DNA of 40,426 nt from Treponema sp. (GTDB lineage: Bacteria > Spirochaetota > Spirochaetia > Treponematales > Breznakiellaceae), in contig JAIRNJ010000228.1 in assembly GCA_031258115.1 (NCBI GenBank), forward strand, positions 1 through 40,426, in the 5' to 3' direction. The notes under the pieces are model-generated. The model saw nothing but the letters and a program-made list of their open reading frames with translations, did no database searches and had not been told where the DNA came from. The position numbers and the translations under genes are program-made. This document shows positions 1 through 10,380 of the stretch, one piece after another (the first letter of the stretch is position 1; each line of letters starts with the position of its first letter).

Positions 1-25
1 TAATGTATGGAGAAGAGGTTAAAAC

Positions 26-1180
26 ATGATCCGGTTTTTTACGGCTTTTACTTTTGAAATAGATGATCCTCTACTCGCGGCGGACGAAATCCGAAAACAA
101 TTGGATCCAGAACACTCGTTGCTTGGGAATTCCGCGGGCCTCCTCTTTTGTTCCCTGGATTTTGTTACGTCCGGCGCGGCAGCGGCAGTTTCAAAAGCCC
201 TGCCTTTTGGGATAATTGGCTGTACCACCCACGGTATTGTCGTACCCGGTGGCATGAGCGAAGTAATGTTGGCGGTAATGGTACTGACCAGTGACGATGC
301 CTTTTTTAAAATAGGTGTCTCGGATTCTCTTGATGAGGATGGGGAAACCCGGATCAGGGAAGTGTACACGCGTTTATCCGGCCCTTCGGAATCCCCTCCG
401 TCCCTGATACTTGCGTGTTATTCCAATCCCAACTACTTTTCCGGAGATGAGGCTCTGAATATTCTCGATCGTGTATCCGGGGGAATACCGGTTTTCGGAA
501 CCAGCGCCCTGGACGAGACCTTTGGCCGCCGGAAGCCCATGATCATCCATAACGGAACGGCCTATTCCGATCGGCTGGCCCTCCTTACGATATGCGGCGG
601 CGATCAGGAAAGCCGGTTTAATATTAAATTCCTCCCGGCAATAAATTTTTCCGGCCTGCCGGCGGTTGTTACCGAGGCCCGGGGCAACAGGCTCATCAGC
701 ATAAACAAAATGCCTGCCGCCGAATTTATGGAAAAAGTCGGCATCATCGCCGAAGGTAAACTAAACACGATTTACGGGTTTCCCCTCATGGTCAATAATA
801 ACGATGGAACAGGGCCGAAATCCTGCGGCATTTACGGCATAGAAGACGGTGGCGTCCTGTGCTGCGGCAGTACCATTGTCAAAGGCGCCACACTGAAACT
901 CGTTAACCAAATGCGGGAGGAAGTACTGTCCGGCTCGAAACATTTCGTCGAATCAATCCGGAAAGAGAGCGGTAAAAAGGCGCATTTGATTTGTTCCTGT
1001 TTTGGCCGGGGCATGTCTCTTGTGGATCTGAAGGATGAAATGGGGCTGTTTCAAAAGCACATAGAGGAACAGCCCTATATATTTATCTATTCCGCGGGTG
1101 AGTTCTGTCCGGTATATGATGAAGTGGGCGGAATTCGTAACGGTTTTTATCAATACAGTATAGCTGCGGTAAGCTTTTAG
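26..1180 (+). CDS. FIST-domain (FIST_N/FIST_C) sensory protein
   Basis: 384-aa ORF; FIST-like motifs (GCTTHGIVVPGG; C-terminal HLICSCFGRGMSL...YSAGEFCPV); directly upstream of a histidine kinase. Confidence 0.85.
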   Translation: MIRFFTAFTFEIDDPLLAADEIRKQLDPEHSLLGNSAGLLFCSLDFVTSGAAAAVSKALPFGIIGCTTHGIVVPGGMSEVMLAVMVLTSDDAFFKIGVSDSLDEDGETRIREVYTRLSGPSESPPSLILACYSNPNYFSGDEALNILDRVSGGIPVFGTSALDETFGRRKPMIIHNGTAYSDRLALLTICGGDQESRFNIKFLPAINFSGLPAVVTEARGNRLISINKMPAAEFMEKVGIIAEGKLNTIYGFPLMVNNNDGTGPKSCGIYGIEDGGVLCCGSTIVKGATLKLVNQMREEVLSGSKHFVESIRKESGKKAHLICSCFGRGMSLVDLKDEMGLFQKHIEEQPYIFIYSAGEFCPVYDEVGGIRNGFYQYSIAAVSF

Positions 1181-1191
1181 GATGGTTTGCG

Positions 1192-3657
1192 ATGGATAAC
1201 GACTCAGAGACCCGAATAAAGGAACTGGAAGATAAAAACAGACAGCTCGAAAGAGAATACCGTTCCCTTGCCCGCCAGCATGAAATAGCCAAGATAACCA
1301 TTGAACGTTCCAAAATGTATATCTCTTCCAAGGACAAGCTCCTGGCCGCCGTCATTAATGAAAAGGCGCGGCAGGAAGAATATTTTAACCTTCTTATAGA
1401 AAACACTCAGGAAATAATGCTGATCCTGGACCATGAACTGCGTTTTATCTACTGTTCCAAAATGTTTCTGCGTCAGGCGGGAATATCCGGTTTTGAGTCA
1501 ATAAGCGATCGGGAATTCCGGGATGTGTTTTCCCGGATCACGGATCAGGGCTCCCTTGAACATCTTACGGATCTCCTGTTGATATCCATGAAGGAACGCC
1601 GCCCCTATGTAGAAACCCAGGTCTTGGATATCGGGATGAAAGGCAATCCCCGGCATTATACGATACTCCTCATTCCCATGATAAACAAGGAAGGATATAT
1701 CCAGGGGATGCTGGTATTGTTTCAGGACATGACCGATGTAATAACGGCCAAGGAGCAGGCGGAAGAGGCGAACAGGGCAAAATCATCTTTCCTTGCCCGG
1801 ATGAGCCACGAGATTCGTACCCCGCTCAACGCGATTCTCGGCCTTTCTGAAGTGGAACTGGGGAACAATCTCTCCGAGAGTACCCGGATTAACCTTGAAA
1901 AAATATACACTTCCGGTTTCCTGCTCCTGGAAATCGTCAACGATATTCTGGATATTTCAAAAATCGGAAGTGGTAATTTTGAAATTTTGCCTGTCAGTTA
2001 CGAATTCCCTAACCTTATCAATGATACGGTTCAGCTTAACATTGTACGGATCGGTTCAAAACCAATCGAATTCAAGCTGGAAATTGACGAGAGTATTCCT
2101 TCCCGGTTTTATGGTGACGAAATACGGGTCAAGCAGATCCTCAACAATCTCCTCTCCAATGCCTTCAAGTACACCGATAAAGGAGAAGTATGGTTGGTGG
2201 TAGCCTGGGAACGGCAGGAAGACAATGCATGGCTGACTTTTACGGTGTCTGATACCGGCAGGGGAATCAAAAAAGAAGATCAGGAAAAGCTCTTTGCCGA
2301 ATATACTCAGTTTGAGACGGGGGCTAACCGGAAGATTGAAGGAACCGGGCTGGGTCTCTCCATTACCAGGGGGCTGGTGGAGAAAATGGCGGGGACCATA
2401 TCCGTAGAAAGTAAATATCTTAAGGGCAGTATGTTTCGGGTTACCTTGCCCCAGGGGATACTGGATGAAAAGCCTATAGGCAAGGAGGTGGTGAATAATC
2501 TCCGCAGTTTCCGCTTTATCGAGGACCGGAGTCGAAGCAGGGGAAACAACATTATCCGATCCTATATGCCCTACGGAAAGGTACTGGTGGTGGACGATCT
2601 GGAGACGAACCTGGATGTAATGACCGGCCTTCTTATGCCCTATGGCCTCAAGGTGGATACGGTGTTAAGCGGTCGGGAGGCGGTGGAGGCGATACGCAAA
2701 AAGGAAGTCCGTTACGATTTGGTATTTATGGACCACATGATGCCCGAAATGGACGGGACCGAGGCGACCCGGTTTATCAGGAATGAAATCGGCACCGAGT
2801 ATGCCCGAACCGTACCCATAGTCGCCCTTACCGCCAACGCCGTTTCGGGAAGCCGGGAAATGTTTCTGGAAAGCGGTTTTAACGATTTTATTTCAAAACC
2901 CGTGGATATCAAGCGCCTGGATATGGCGTTGAACCAGTGGGTCAGGGACAAACAAAGTGAGGCGACCCTGAAAGAAGTGGAAACCCGGGCCGTGGAGCGG
3001 ATGGCGGCGCCGGAATCCGGGGCCGCCATAGTTTCCCCGGAGAATGACGATCCGGGAAACTGGCTCTTGAAACATCCTGTAGAAGGGATAGATTTTGCGG
3101 CGGCCTTGAGGCTCTATGGGAACAGCGGGGCCGCCTATATACCGATCCTGAAATCCTTTATCACTCATACGCCGCTCCTTTTGGAGAAGCTGGCTAAAAA
3201 TCTGGAAGCATCGCCCGAGGATTATTTGATAGAGATTCACGGACTTAAGGGAACTTGTAACGCGATAGGCGCGGTGGAAACAGGGGCGCTGGCCAGAAAA
3301 CTGGAATTTGGAATGAAGGAAGGGAACATAGAAATGGTAAAGGCCCGGCATGGAGAACTGGAGGAAAAGGTCCGGAAACTGATGGAGGGGTCAAAACAGA
3401 TACTTGCTGAATGGGAGGTAAACCGGCCGGAGCGGGAGAAAGAAGGAAGGGCGGAACCGGACAAGGAACTGCTTAAAAGATTATCGGAAATCACGGCGGC
3501 GTTTAATTCAAATGAGACGGAAGAGGTATTGAGGAAACTGGAACAATACCGGTATGAAAAAGGCGAAGACCTGATCCGCTGGCTTCGGGAACAGGCTGAA
3601 AACTTCGACTACGATGCCATGCACAGAAAGCTGGAAGAGTTCCTAAAGAAACAATAA
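1192..3657 (+). CDS. Hybrid sensor histidine kinase (PAS - HisKA - HATPase_c - receiver - HPt-like)
   Basis: H-box FLARMSHEIRTPLNAILG, N/G boxes (NLLSNAFKYT, DTGRGI, GTGLGLSI), receiver VLVVDDLETNLDVM...FMDHMMPEMDG, HPt-like HGLKGTCNAIGA. Confidence 0.95.
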   Translation: MDNDSETRIKELEDKNRQLEREYRSLARQHEIAKITIERSKMYISSKDKLLAAVINEKARQEEYFNLLIENTQEIMLILDHELRFIYCSKMFLRQAGISGFESISDREFRDVFSRITDQGSLEHLTDLLLISMKERRPYVETQVLDIGMKGNPRHYTILLIPMINKEGYIQGMLVLFQDMTDVITAKEQAEEANRAKSSFLARMSHEIRTPLNAILGLSEVELGNNLSESTRINLEKIYTSGFLLLEIVNDILDISKIGSGNFEILPVSYEFPNLINDTVQLNIVRIGSKPIEFKLEIDESIPSRFYGDEIRVKQILNNLLSNAFKYTDKGEVWLVVAWERQEDNAWLTFTVSDTGRGIKKEDQEKLFAEYTQFETGANRKIEGTGLGLSITRGLVEKMAGTISVESKYLKGSMFRVTLPQGILDEKPIGKEVVNNLRSFRFIEDRSRSRGNNIIRSYMPYGKVLVVDDLETNLDVMTGLLMPYGLKVDTVLSGREAVEAIRKKEVRYDLVFMDHMMPEMDGTEATRFIRNEIGTEYARTVPIVALTANAVSGSREMFLESGFNDFISKPVDIKRLDMALNQWVRDKQSEATLKEVETRAVERMAAPESGAAIVSPENDDPGNWLLKHPVEGIDFAAALRLYGNSGAAYIPILKSFITHTPLLLEKLAKNLEASPEDYLIEIHGLKGTCNAIGAVETGALARKLEFGMKEGNIEMVKARHGELEEKVRKLMEGSKQILAEWEVNRPEREKEGRAEPDKELLKRLSEITAAFNSNETEEVLRKLEQYRYEKGEDLIRWLREQAENFDYDAMHRKLEEFLKKQ

Positions 3658-3666
3658 CAGCGCGGT

Positions 3667-4395
3667 TTATCCGTAAAACAGGCTGAGTCCCAGAACCCGC
3701 AGGGTTCCTTCCGCTTTTAACGCGGCGGCGCAGGTGTTTAAGGTGGCTCCGGTGGTGATCACGTCGTCAAACAGGATAAGTTCCGCCGGGGGCTGTTTTA
3801 TACAAATGACGCGGCCCTTGAGATTGGTCATACGGCCGCCTCTGTCCAGCTTTTTTTGGCTTTGAGAGGGCAGCCGTTTCAGGCAGGAGTATACCGGCAG
3901 CCCCAGTTTTTTCAGCAGCAGGCTTATGTAGCTTACCTGATCCCAGCCGGTACGGCGTATCTTGTGCGGCCGGGGAGGAACCGGTACCCAGGGGAGGCCG
4001 CCGTCTTTTCCGGTGAAACCCGCCTGGGCTGCGGCCTCCGTCAGCTTTTCCGCAAGAAAATTTCCCAATGCCCGGTTCTTTTCAAACTTATAGGCGGCCA
4101 GCAGTTTCCGCCAGGGGCCTGAATAGGGATAAATGCTGTAGGCCCGGTCCAGGCTGCCCGCTTCCCCTTCGCGGCAGGGGAGACAGCGGCTGTCTTCGGA
4201 GATGAGAGGTTTCCCGCAGGAAACGCAGCGTTCCTCGCCGCCGGGTTCCAGCCCTTTCATACAGCCGCCGCAGAGGCCGTACCAGGCCTCGCGCCCAAAG
4301 AACAGCGCCTTGCCGCATATTGCGCAGTTTCGGGGAAACAGCAATTCCCGCAGGAACGCCCTTGTCATAGATAAAGGTGTAAATCGTTGTATCAT
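3667..4395 (-). CDS. ComF family phosphoribosyltransferase-like protein
   Basis: N-terminal Cys zinc-finger (CAICGKALF...CGGC...CVSCGKPL...CLPC) and C-terminal PRPP loop ILFDDVITTGATLNTC. Confidence 0.9.
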   Translation of the reverse strand: MIQRFTPLSMTRAFLRELLFPRNCAICGKALFFGREAWYGLCGGCMKGLEPGGEERCVSCGKPLISEDSRCLPCREGEAGSLDRAYSIYPYSGPWRKLLAAYKFEKNRALGNFLAEKLTEAAAQAGFTGKDGGLPWVPVPPRPHKIRRTGWDQVSYISLLLKKLGLPVYSCLKRLPSQSQKKLDRGGRMTNLKGRVICIKQPPAELILFDDVITTGATLNTCAAALKAEGTLRVLGLSLFYG

Positions 4396-4435
4396 ACCCT
4401 TTATAGGGCGCGGGTTCGGGATTTTGCTTTACTTT

Positions 4436-5362
4436 TCAGGATTTTTTTATCGGCCTGTTGAAGAGACGGTCAAAGACAACGGCGAGAAGATGTTTGAACC
4501 CTTTGTTGGCTGTTCCGTATTTCCGGGAAAAATCCAGGGCTGCCTGGGGAAGGGAGTAGCCCCCGTAAATTTTTTTCAGGGAATCCCAGTGTTTCACGAT
4601 CCACACATAGAGATCGCTGAGGGTTCTGCCGGGAAAATTCAGATAGAGCCGTTCTTCCTGGATTGTCTCAATCACCGGCTTGTATACCTTGTGGTACCAG
4701 GAGACCAGAGCCTGGGAAAAAGGAATTTCTTCGGTAACCCGCTCGTTTAAAAAATATTTGTGTACCAGTATATGATTGCAGATCTCGTCGTAACGGCCGG
4801 CAGAAGTAAAATCCAAATCATCGCAGCCTGTGATCTCGCCGAAGCCGGTTTTTTCGTAAAAAATATTCTTTTCATACTTGATAAGGGCCGAACGAAGTTC
4901 GTCGGTGGTCATTTCCGGAGACAGATGAATCTCGCTGGAAAGACTGGTGACTTCGGCATCTATGAATTCAGCCCCCTGGGAACGGGCCACCGAAACCCGG
5001 TGATTGCCGTCCCGCACAAAATAGATTCCCCCGATTTCATAGAGCTGGATCGGGGGCAGAATGTGATCTTTAAGGCGGGCTTCGTCAATTCGTACCCAGC
5101 GGTTGCGGAGACGGTCGGAACGGGGCAGGAAGTACTTGTTGAAATCCCGGTAACGGCCCTCGCTTCCCACAATGAGATTGATAGGGACCGTCCGCATACC
5201 CCGGTACGTCTCATTTCTCGGTTTGAGGATTTCCTTGACATCGTTAAAAGAAAGGAGCTTGTCCTTATCGATATTCATGAAATGCTGGATTCGGGAAAGC
5301 ATCGCCTTTCCCCGGGCCCGGGAAAAATTCTCTTCGGCCTGTGTTTTTATAATATTGTTCAT
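4436..5362 (-). CDS. ParB/sulfiredoxin-fold domain protein
   Basis: 308-aa ORF with IYFVRDGNHRVSVARSQG, typical of ParB-like nuclease folds; rest not assigned. Confidence 0.6.
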   Translation of the reverse strand: MNNIIKTQAEENFSRARGKAMLSRIQHFMNIDKDKLLSFNDVKEILKPRNETYRGMRTVPINLIVGSEGRYRDFNKYFLPRSDRLRNRWVRIDEARLKDHILPPIQLYEIGGIYFVRDGNHRVSVARSQGAEFIDAEVTSLSSEIHLSPEMTTDELRSALIKYEKNIFYEKTGFGEITGCDDLDFTSAGRYDEICNHILVHKYFLNERVTEEIPFSQALVSWYHKVYKPVIETIQEERLYLNFPGRTLSDLYVWIVKHWDSLKKIYGGYSLPQAALDFSRKYGTANKGFKHLLAVVFDRLFNRPIKKS

Positions 5363-6024
5363 GGGACAGTTTCCTCTGTGTCGATAATATAATGACTGTA
5401 GGCGTTTATTACCCAGGTATCCTGATACTTGGTGGTACGCACCGCAGACAAATCATAGAGATGAATGTGACCATGAATAAGGTATTTCGGCTTAAAGGTC
5501 CGCATAAACCAGAGAAAAACTTTGAAACCCCGGTGACAGAGGTCCATCTTGTCATGGATTCCCTCGGGGCAGGCGTGGGTAAGGAGTATGTCCAGCCAGC
5601 GGCCCCGGAACAGGCGGTTAAAAAGCAGCCGGGGGAGCAGCTTGAACACTTCCCACCACATTCCCCTGTCGGTGAACTGATTTTCCCCCCGATTGTACCG
5701 CATAGAGCCGCCGAGTCCGGCAATAATAAGCGATCCTTCCTGTTTGACTTTGAAGCCGATATGGATCGCTCCTGCTCCGGGGGCAATATCTTTATCAGGG
5801 AAGAAAGACGGCTCTTTGTTTTTTTTGTAATAGTGAAAATCTTTCAAATCATGGTTGCCGAAAACGAAAAAAAGAGGTTTATTGAGGCTTGAAACGATAA
5901 ATTCAAGGTAATCCAGGGGAAGGTCTCCGGCGCTGAGTACTAAATCTACATTGCCGAAACGTTCCTTTATTGACGATGAATAAACCAGCGGATCGATTTG
6001 ATCGGAAACGCAGAGGATCTTCAT
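5359..6024 (-). CDS. Calcineurin-like metallophosphoesterase
   Basis: Motifs VLSAGDLPLDYLEF, VFGNHD, LLTHACPEG, LIHGHIHLY; overlaps the upstream end of the 4436-5362 gene by 4 nt. Confidence 0.88.
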   Translation of the reverse strand: MKILCVSDQIDPLVYSSSIKERFGNVDLVLSAGDLPLDYLEFIVSSLNKPLFFVFGNHDLKDFHYYKKNKEPSFFPDKDIAPGAGAIHIGFKVKQEGSLIIAGLGGSMRYNRGENQFTDRGMWWEVFKLLPRLLFNRLFRGRWLDILLTHACPEGIHDKMDLCHRGFKVFLWFMRTFKPKYLIHGHIHLYDLSAVRTTKYQDTWVINAYSHYIIDTEETVP

Positions 6025-6058
6025 AAGCCCCTTCAGGAGCCCTTTGGATTACTTACAG

Positions 6059-6096
6059 GAGCTTCCGCAAAACTAACCGAATTTTGCAAGAAGCTC
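6059..6096. repeat. Divergent hairpin of the same element family
   Basis: GAGCTTC(6059-6065)/GAAGCTC(6090-6096) plus GCAAAA/TTTTGC; inner CTAACCGAATTTTGCAAGAAGC resembles CTAACCGAGTTTTGGAACAAGC at 16310-16330. Confidence 0.7.
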
Positions 6097-6152
6097 ATAA
6101 AATAGCCGGGTTTTGTGAAAAATTTCATATATTAAGAATATATAAAATGGGG

Positions 6153-6158
6153 TATAAT
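6153..6158 (+). promoter_or_regulatory. Candidate -10 box for the 6181 TPR gene
   Basis: TATAAT at 6153-6158 in an AT-rich stretch upstream of the gggaggaaag RBS; weak -35. Confidence 0.45.
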
Positions 6159-6180
6159 AACCATAGGGAGGAAAGCGCCG

Positions 6181-6879
6181 GTGAGGAATTTTTTTTGCAT
6201 AAGCTGTTGTTTGCTTCTGGGCACAGCGGCTCTTTTTGGACAGAGTTCCTTTGTTCGCGGGGAAGAGCTATTTGTAAATGATAAACCTGGGGAGGCTCTG
6301 GCCTTTCTCGAAGCCGCAGTGGCGGAAAATCCGGCAAACATCCGGGCATCCCTCTACCTCGGCATCGTGTACCAGCAGCTTAACATGCTGGACGAGGCTA
6401 TTGTGGTATACCGGCATGTGCTGCCCCGGGCCGGAAAAGACACCGCGCTCATTGCCTATAACCTGGGAAACGCCTACTATACCAGGGGAATTATTTCTTC
6501 GGCGGAGGAATTCTACACCAAAGCCCTGGACGCAGACCCGGTGCATGCCCCGTCCTACCTGAACCGGGCGAATGTCCGGCTCAAGCAGGGCGCCCTTCGG
6601 GACGCAATCTCCGATTATGAGCTGTATCTGTCCCTGGCCCCCCTTTCTCCGAAGCGGCCCCGGATAGAGCAATTGCTGGCTTCTATCCGCGCTGAGTTCG
6701 CCGCGGCTGAACGACGCCGTATCATGGAGGAGGCCAGGGCGGCGGAGGAAGCCGGGCGGAAACAGCGGCTTCTGGAGGATGTTGCCGCTTCTCTCCAGTC
6801 CGCGGCGGAAGAAACCCGGGGACTTTCCACAGGCAGTGAGGATATCCAGGGCTATGAAAGCGAATTTGAACTGGAGTAG
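6181..6879 (+). CDS. TPR-repeat protein with signal peptide
   Basis: GTG start after gggaggaaag RBS; hydrophobic N-terminus; TPR units. Confidence 0.85.
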   Translation: MRNFFCISCCLLLGTAALFGQSSFVRGEELFVNDKPGEALAFLEAAVAENPANIRASLYLGIVYQQLNMLDEAIVVYRHVLPRAGKDTALIAYNLGNAYYTRGIISSAEEFYTKALDADPVHAPSYLNRANVRLKQGALRDAISDYELYLSLAPLSPKRPRIEQLLASIRAEFAAAERRRIMEEARAAEEAGRKQRLLEDVAASLQSAAEETRGLSTGSEDIQGYESEFELE

Positions 6880-6881
6880 GA

Positions 6882-8660
6882 ATGGCATTGGCGTATAAAA
6901 AAATCATTTTGATCACCGGCTGTTCGGCGCTTGTATCGGCGCTTCTGGCCTTCGCTGGGACCCGCGCGTATTATACTCGTCAGATGGCGGTATTTGAGGA
7001 AGCGCCCAGTTCCCGGAGTGCGGCCGGGGAGGCCGTTTTCCCTGCGGCAGACACGGTATACGACGCGGAAGTGGTTCGGCTTGAGGCGGAGGTTCCGGCG
7101 GAGGATATTCTGGTTGTCCGGCTTGAGACGGAAGCCCGGACGGCTGAGGATAGAGCGGCGGCGGAAGCTCAGGCGGCCCGGCGCAGGGCCCAAGAGGAGG
7201 ATCTTGCCCAAAAATCCCGGGAACTCCGGGCTGAAATGCGGGGAGTGGAGGATCTGGTTGCCAAAGGCCGGAACGCCCTGGGGCGTGACGATTTTGCCGT
7301 TGCGGCGGCGGCCTTCGCCGAAGCCCGATCTGCTATGCCGGCGGGGGAGGGGGGCTTTGAGGCGGAGAAGCTGGCGGACATTGCCGAAGCTTATTTTGAA
7401 GCGTATGCCCGGAATCCCGGAAGCGCGGAGGGTGCGGCGGCGCTCAAAGAGGCGGCCGCATACGCTCGTTCCGCGGTGGAGAAGGATCCCGCCCGGGCGC
7501 TGCCCCACCATACCCTGGGGAAGGTGTACCGGGAACTGGGGCAGTTGGACAGCGCCCTGATTGAACTCAACGAAGCGGTGCGGCTTGACGGACAAAATTA
7601 CGTGTACGCCTTTGATCAGGGCAGGGTCCTTTTCCTCCTGAAAAAATACCGGGAAGCCCTGGATTCTTTCGAGCGGGTTACCAGGCTTAAAACGAATTTT
7701 GAATCCGGCTGGTATAATCTGGGCGGGGTCTACCGGGTCCTGGGTAGGCCCGAAGACGCCCTGGCCGCCTGCCGCCGCGCGGTGGGGATAAGGCCTGAGT
7801 ATGCTGCGGCTCACCGGGAAATAGGGCGCATACTGAGCGCCATGGGCGATAACAATGGGGCGGCGGCTGCTTTTTCCAGGGCCCTGCAATACGCCCCTGA
7901 TGACGCCGCTTCCCTCCGTGAACTGGGGACGGCCCAGAGCGCCGCCGGCAATTATGCCGCTGCCGAGATCTCGTTCAACCGGGCGCTTTCAGGCGCAGCC
8001 GGCGATGCCCGAACCAATTACAATATGGCGGTGGTAAAACTGGCTCTGCAAAAAAACGCCGAAGCCGTAAACTATGCCCGAAAGGCGGCGGAACAGGATG
8101 GTGCCAACTCCGTTTATGCCTATACCCTTGGTCTTGCGAAAGAGGCCGAGGGCGATGTTGATGGAGCCGCCGGCGCCTACGCCCGGGCTATTTCCCTGGA
8201 CAGCGCCTATGTCCGGCCCCGGATCAACCTGGGGAGTCTCTGCCTTTTCAACGGCTACCCCGATGAGGCGCTAAGCCTTTTACAAGAGGCCTACCTGCGG
8301 GAGCCCGGATCGTTTGAAGTGAACAATAACATGGGCGCCGCCTATGCCCAAAAGGAGCAATGGCGGGAGAGCGTAGGTCACTATGAAAGGGCACTGGCGG
8401 TGGAACCGGATAATCAGACCGTCAGGCTAAATTTGGCCAGGGCCCTGGTACGTTCAGGCGAACTGGTCCGCGCCAGGGAAGCCTATCAGGAACTGCTCAG
8501 AATTTCCGCGGATAACGAGGACGCCCGGTTTGAACTGGGCCAAATTTTTGTCAGTCTGGGGGATAACCATTCCGCCAGACAGTCCCTGCAGGAACTCCTG
8601 AGACGTAATCCCAAGTACACCGGAAAGGCCGAAGTCGAGCGTATCCTCGCCGGCCTGTAA
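6882..8660 (+). CDS. Large TPR-repeat protein, N-terminal membrane anchor
   Basis: 592-aa ORF with many TPR units (LPHHTLGKVYRELGQLDSALIELNEAVRLD and similar) after an Ala/Glu/Arg-rich segment. Confidence 0.9.
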   Translation: MALAYKKIILITGCSALVSALLAFAGTRAYYTRQMAVFEEAPSSRSAAGEAVFPAADTVYDAEVVRLEAEVPAEDILVVRLETEARTAEDRAAAEAQAARRRAQEEDLAQKSRELRAEMRGVEDLVAKGRNALGRDDFAVAAAAFAEARSAMPAGEGGFEAEKLADIAEAYFEAYARNPGSAEGAAALKEAAAYARSAVEKDPARALPHHTLGKVYRELGQLDSALIELNEAVRLDGQNYVYAFDQGRVLFLLKKYREALDSFERVTRLKTNFESGWYNLGGVYRVLGRPEDALAACRRAVGIRPEYAAAHREIGRILSAMGDNNGAAAAFSRALQYAPDDAASLRELGTAQSAAGNYAAAEISFNRALSGAAGDARTNYNMAVVKLALQKNAEAVNYARKAAEQDGANSVYAYTLGLAKEAEGDVDGAAGAYARAISLDSAYVRPRINLGSLCLFNGYPDEALSLLQEAYLREPGSFEVNNNMGAAYAQKEQWRESVGHYERALAVEPDNQTVRLNLARALVRSGELVRAREAYQELLRISADNEDARFELGQIFVSLGDNHSARQSLQELLRRNPKYTGKAEVERILAGL

Positions 8661-8697
8661 ACCCGTTCCGGATACCCCCTTTTTTATCGGAGGCAAC

Positions 8698-8967
8698 ATG
8701 AACGCGATTATTACCGTAGTCGGCACAGACCAGGTGGGCATCATCGCCAGGGTCAGCGCCTTTCTGGCGGAGCGGAACATCAACATCGAGGACATCAGCC
8801 AGACCGTCCTGTCCGGCAATTTTGTGATGGTGATGATGGCGGATCTTTCCGGAAGCAGCAAGTCTCTGGAAACGGTGAAGGCGGACCTTGCCGTACTTGG
8901 GGAAGCGATGAACGTTTCTATCAGTGTCATGCACGAAAAAGTTTTCTCCGCAATGCACCGGATTTAA
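8698..8967 (+). CDS. ACT-domain protein, UPF0237 type
   Basis: 89 aa, MNAIITVVGTDQVGIIARVSAFLAERNINIEDISQTVL; paired with the DUF711 gene, a recurrent neighbourhood. Confidence 0.9.
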   Translation: MNAIITVVGTDQVGIIARVSAFLAERNINIEDISQTVLSGNFVMVMMADLSGSSKSLETVKADLAVLGEAMNVSISVMHEKVFSAMHRI

Positions 8968-8989
8968 ATGTATCGCATTTAAATCCGGT
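8957..8989. repeat. Perfect 14-bp inverted repeat (hairpin) spanning a stop codon
   Basis: ACCGGATTTAAATG (8957-8970) - TATCG - CATTTAAATCCGGT (8976-8989); stop codon TAA 8965-8967 lies in the left arm. Confidence 0.9.
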
Positions 8990-9009
8990 ACGTTTAACAG
9001 GATATAAAC

Positions 9010-10371
9010 ATGTTATTTACACCTTTTGAAATCAAGGAAACCGTAGATATGTTTCTGCGGTACAAGCTGGATATTCGGGCCATCACACTGGGGGTCTCCC
9101 TCCTGGACTGCGCCTCCGCATCAGGCGTGGAGACCCGCCGGAAGATCAGGGACAAACTTCTCCGCATCGCGGGTCCTCTGGCCAGGGTGGGCCGGGACAT
9201 TGAGGTGGAGTACGGCATCCCCATCATCAACAAGCGGGTCTCGGTGACACCTATTGCCCTGGTAGCCGCCTCCTCGGATGATGAGGATTATACGCCTTTT
9301 GCGCGGACGCTGGACGATGTTGCCGAAGAACTGGGCATCGACTTTGTGGGAGGCTTCTCCGCCCTGGTGCAGAAAGGTTTTTCCGCCGGAGACCGCCGGC
9401 TAACCGACTCCATCCCCGAGGCGCTTGCGGTCACCGGTCGGGTCTGCGCGTCGGTGAATGTGGCGAGTACCAAGAGCGGCATCAATATGGACGCGGTGCG
9501 ACACATGGGGGAGATTATCAAGGCCTCCGCCGAAAAGACCGCCGCTCAGGACGGCCTGGGCTGCGCCAAGCTGGTGGTGTTCTGTAACGCCCCCGAGGAT
9601 AATCCTTTCATGGCCGGCGCGTTCCACGGACCCGGGGAAGGGGAGAGCTGCCTCAACGTGGGGGTTTCGGGTCCAGGGGTCATCAAGGCCGCCCTGGAAA
9701 ACCTCAGGGAAGCCAGTTTCGACGAGTTGGCGGACGCAATTAAGAAGACCGCCTTTAAAATTACCCGTATGGGCCAACTTGTGGGCATGGAGGCGGCCCG
9801 CCGTCTGGGGGTCCCCTTCGGCATACTGGACTTGTCGCTGGCCCCTACCCCGGAAGTGGGGGATTCGGTGGCCCGCATCCTTGAAGAAATGGGCCTCGAG
9901 ACCGCGGGAACCCACGGTACCACCGCGGCCCTGGCAATGCTCACCGATATGGTCAAGAAGGGAGGCGTTATGGCCTCCACCCATGTGGGCGGTTTCTCAG
10001 GCGCTTTTATCCCGGTCTCCGAAGACGAGGGCATGGCTGCGGCGGTACGCTCCGGCTCCATCGGCCTCGACAAACTGGAAGCCATGACTTCGGTTTGTTC
10101 CGTAGGTCTGGACATGATCGCCCTTCCTGGCGATACGTCCGCCGCCACTATTGCCGCCATCATTGCCGACGAGATGGCCATAGGCATGGTAAACAATAAA
10201 ACTACCGCCGTCCGGGTCATCCCGGTTCCGGGCAAAAAAGCCGGGGACTGGGCGGAATTCGGCGGCCTCCTTGGAGGAGCCCCGGTGATCGGTGTCAAAG
10301 GCCCCGGTAGCGCCGCCTTCATCAACCGGGGAGGCCGCATTCCCGCGCCGATACACAGTTTCAGGAATTAG
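9010..10371 (+). CDS. DUF711/UPF0210 (PFL-like) family protein
   Basis: 453 aa; [36 protein letters not shown]...[28 protein letters not shown]. Confidence 0.9.
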   Translation: MLFTPFEIKETVDMFLRYKLDIRAITLGVSLLDCASASGVETRRKIRDKLLRIAGPLARVGRDIEVEYGIPIINKRVSVTPIALVAASSDDEDYTPFARTLDDVAEELGIDFVGGFSALVQKGFSAGDRRLTDSIPEALAVTGRVCASVNVASTKSGINMDAVRHMGEIIKASAEKTAAQDGLGCAKLVVFCNAPEDNPFMAGAFHGPGEGESCLNVGVSGPGVIKAALENLREASFDELADAIKKTAFKITRMGQLVGMEAARRLGVPFGILDLSLAPTPEVGDSVARILEEMGLETAGTHGTTAALAMLTDMVKKGGVMASTHVGGFSGAFIPVSEDEGMAAAVRSGSIGLDKLEAMTSVCSVGLDMIALPGDTSAATIAAIIADEMAIGMVNNKTTAVRVIPVPGKKAGDWAEFGGLLGGAPVIGVKGPGSAAFINRGGRIPAPIHSFRN

Positions 10372-10380
10372 CGCCCGGCC

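Noticed and set aside
6852-7889. 345-aa minus-strand ORF antisense to the TPR gene
   Set aside because: Composition (Pro/Arg/Gly-rich) is typical of a shadow ORF opposite GC-rich TPR coding sequence; no domain motifs.
9546-10340. 264-aa minus-strand ORF antisense to DUF711
   Set aside because: Shadow ORF; the plus strand encodes a convincing conserved protein over the whole span.
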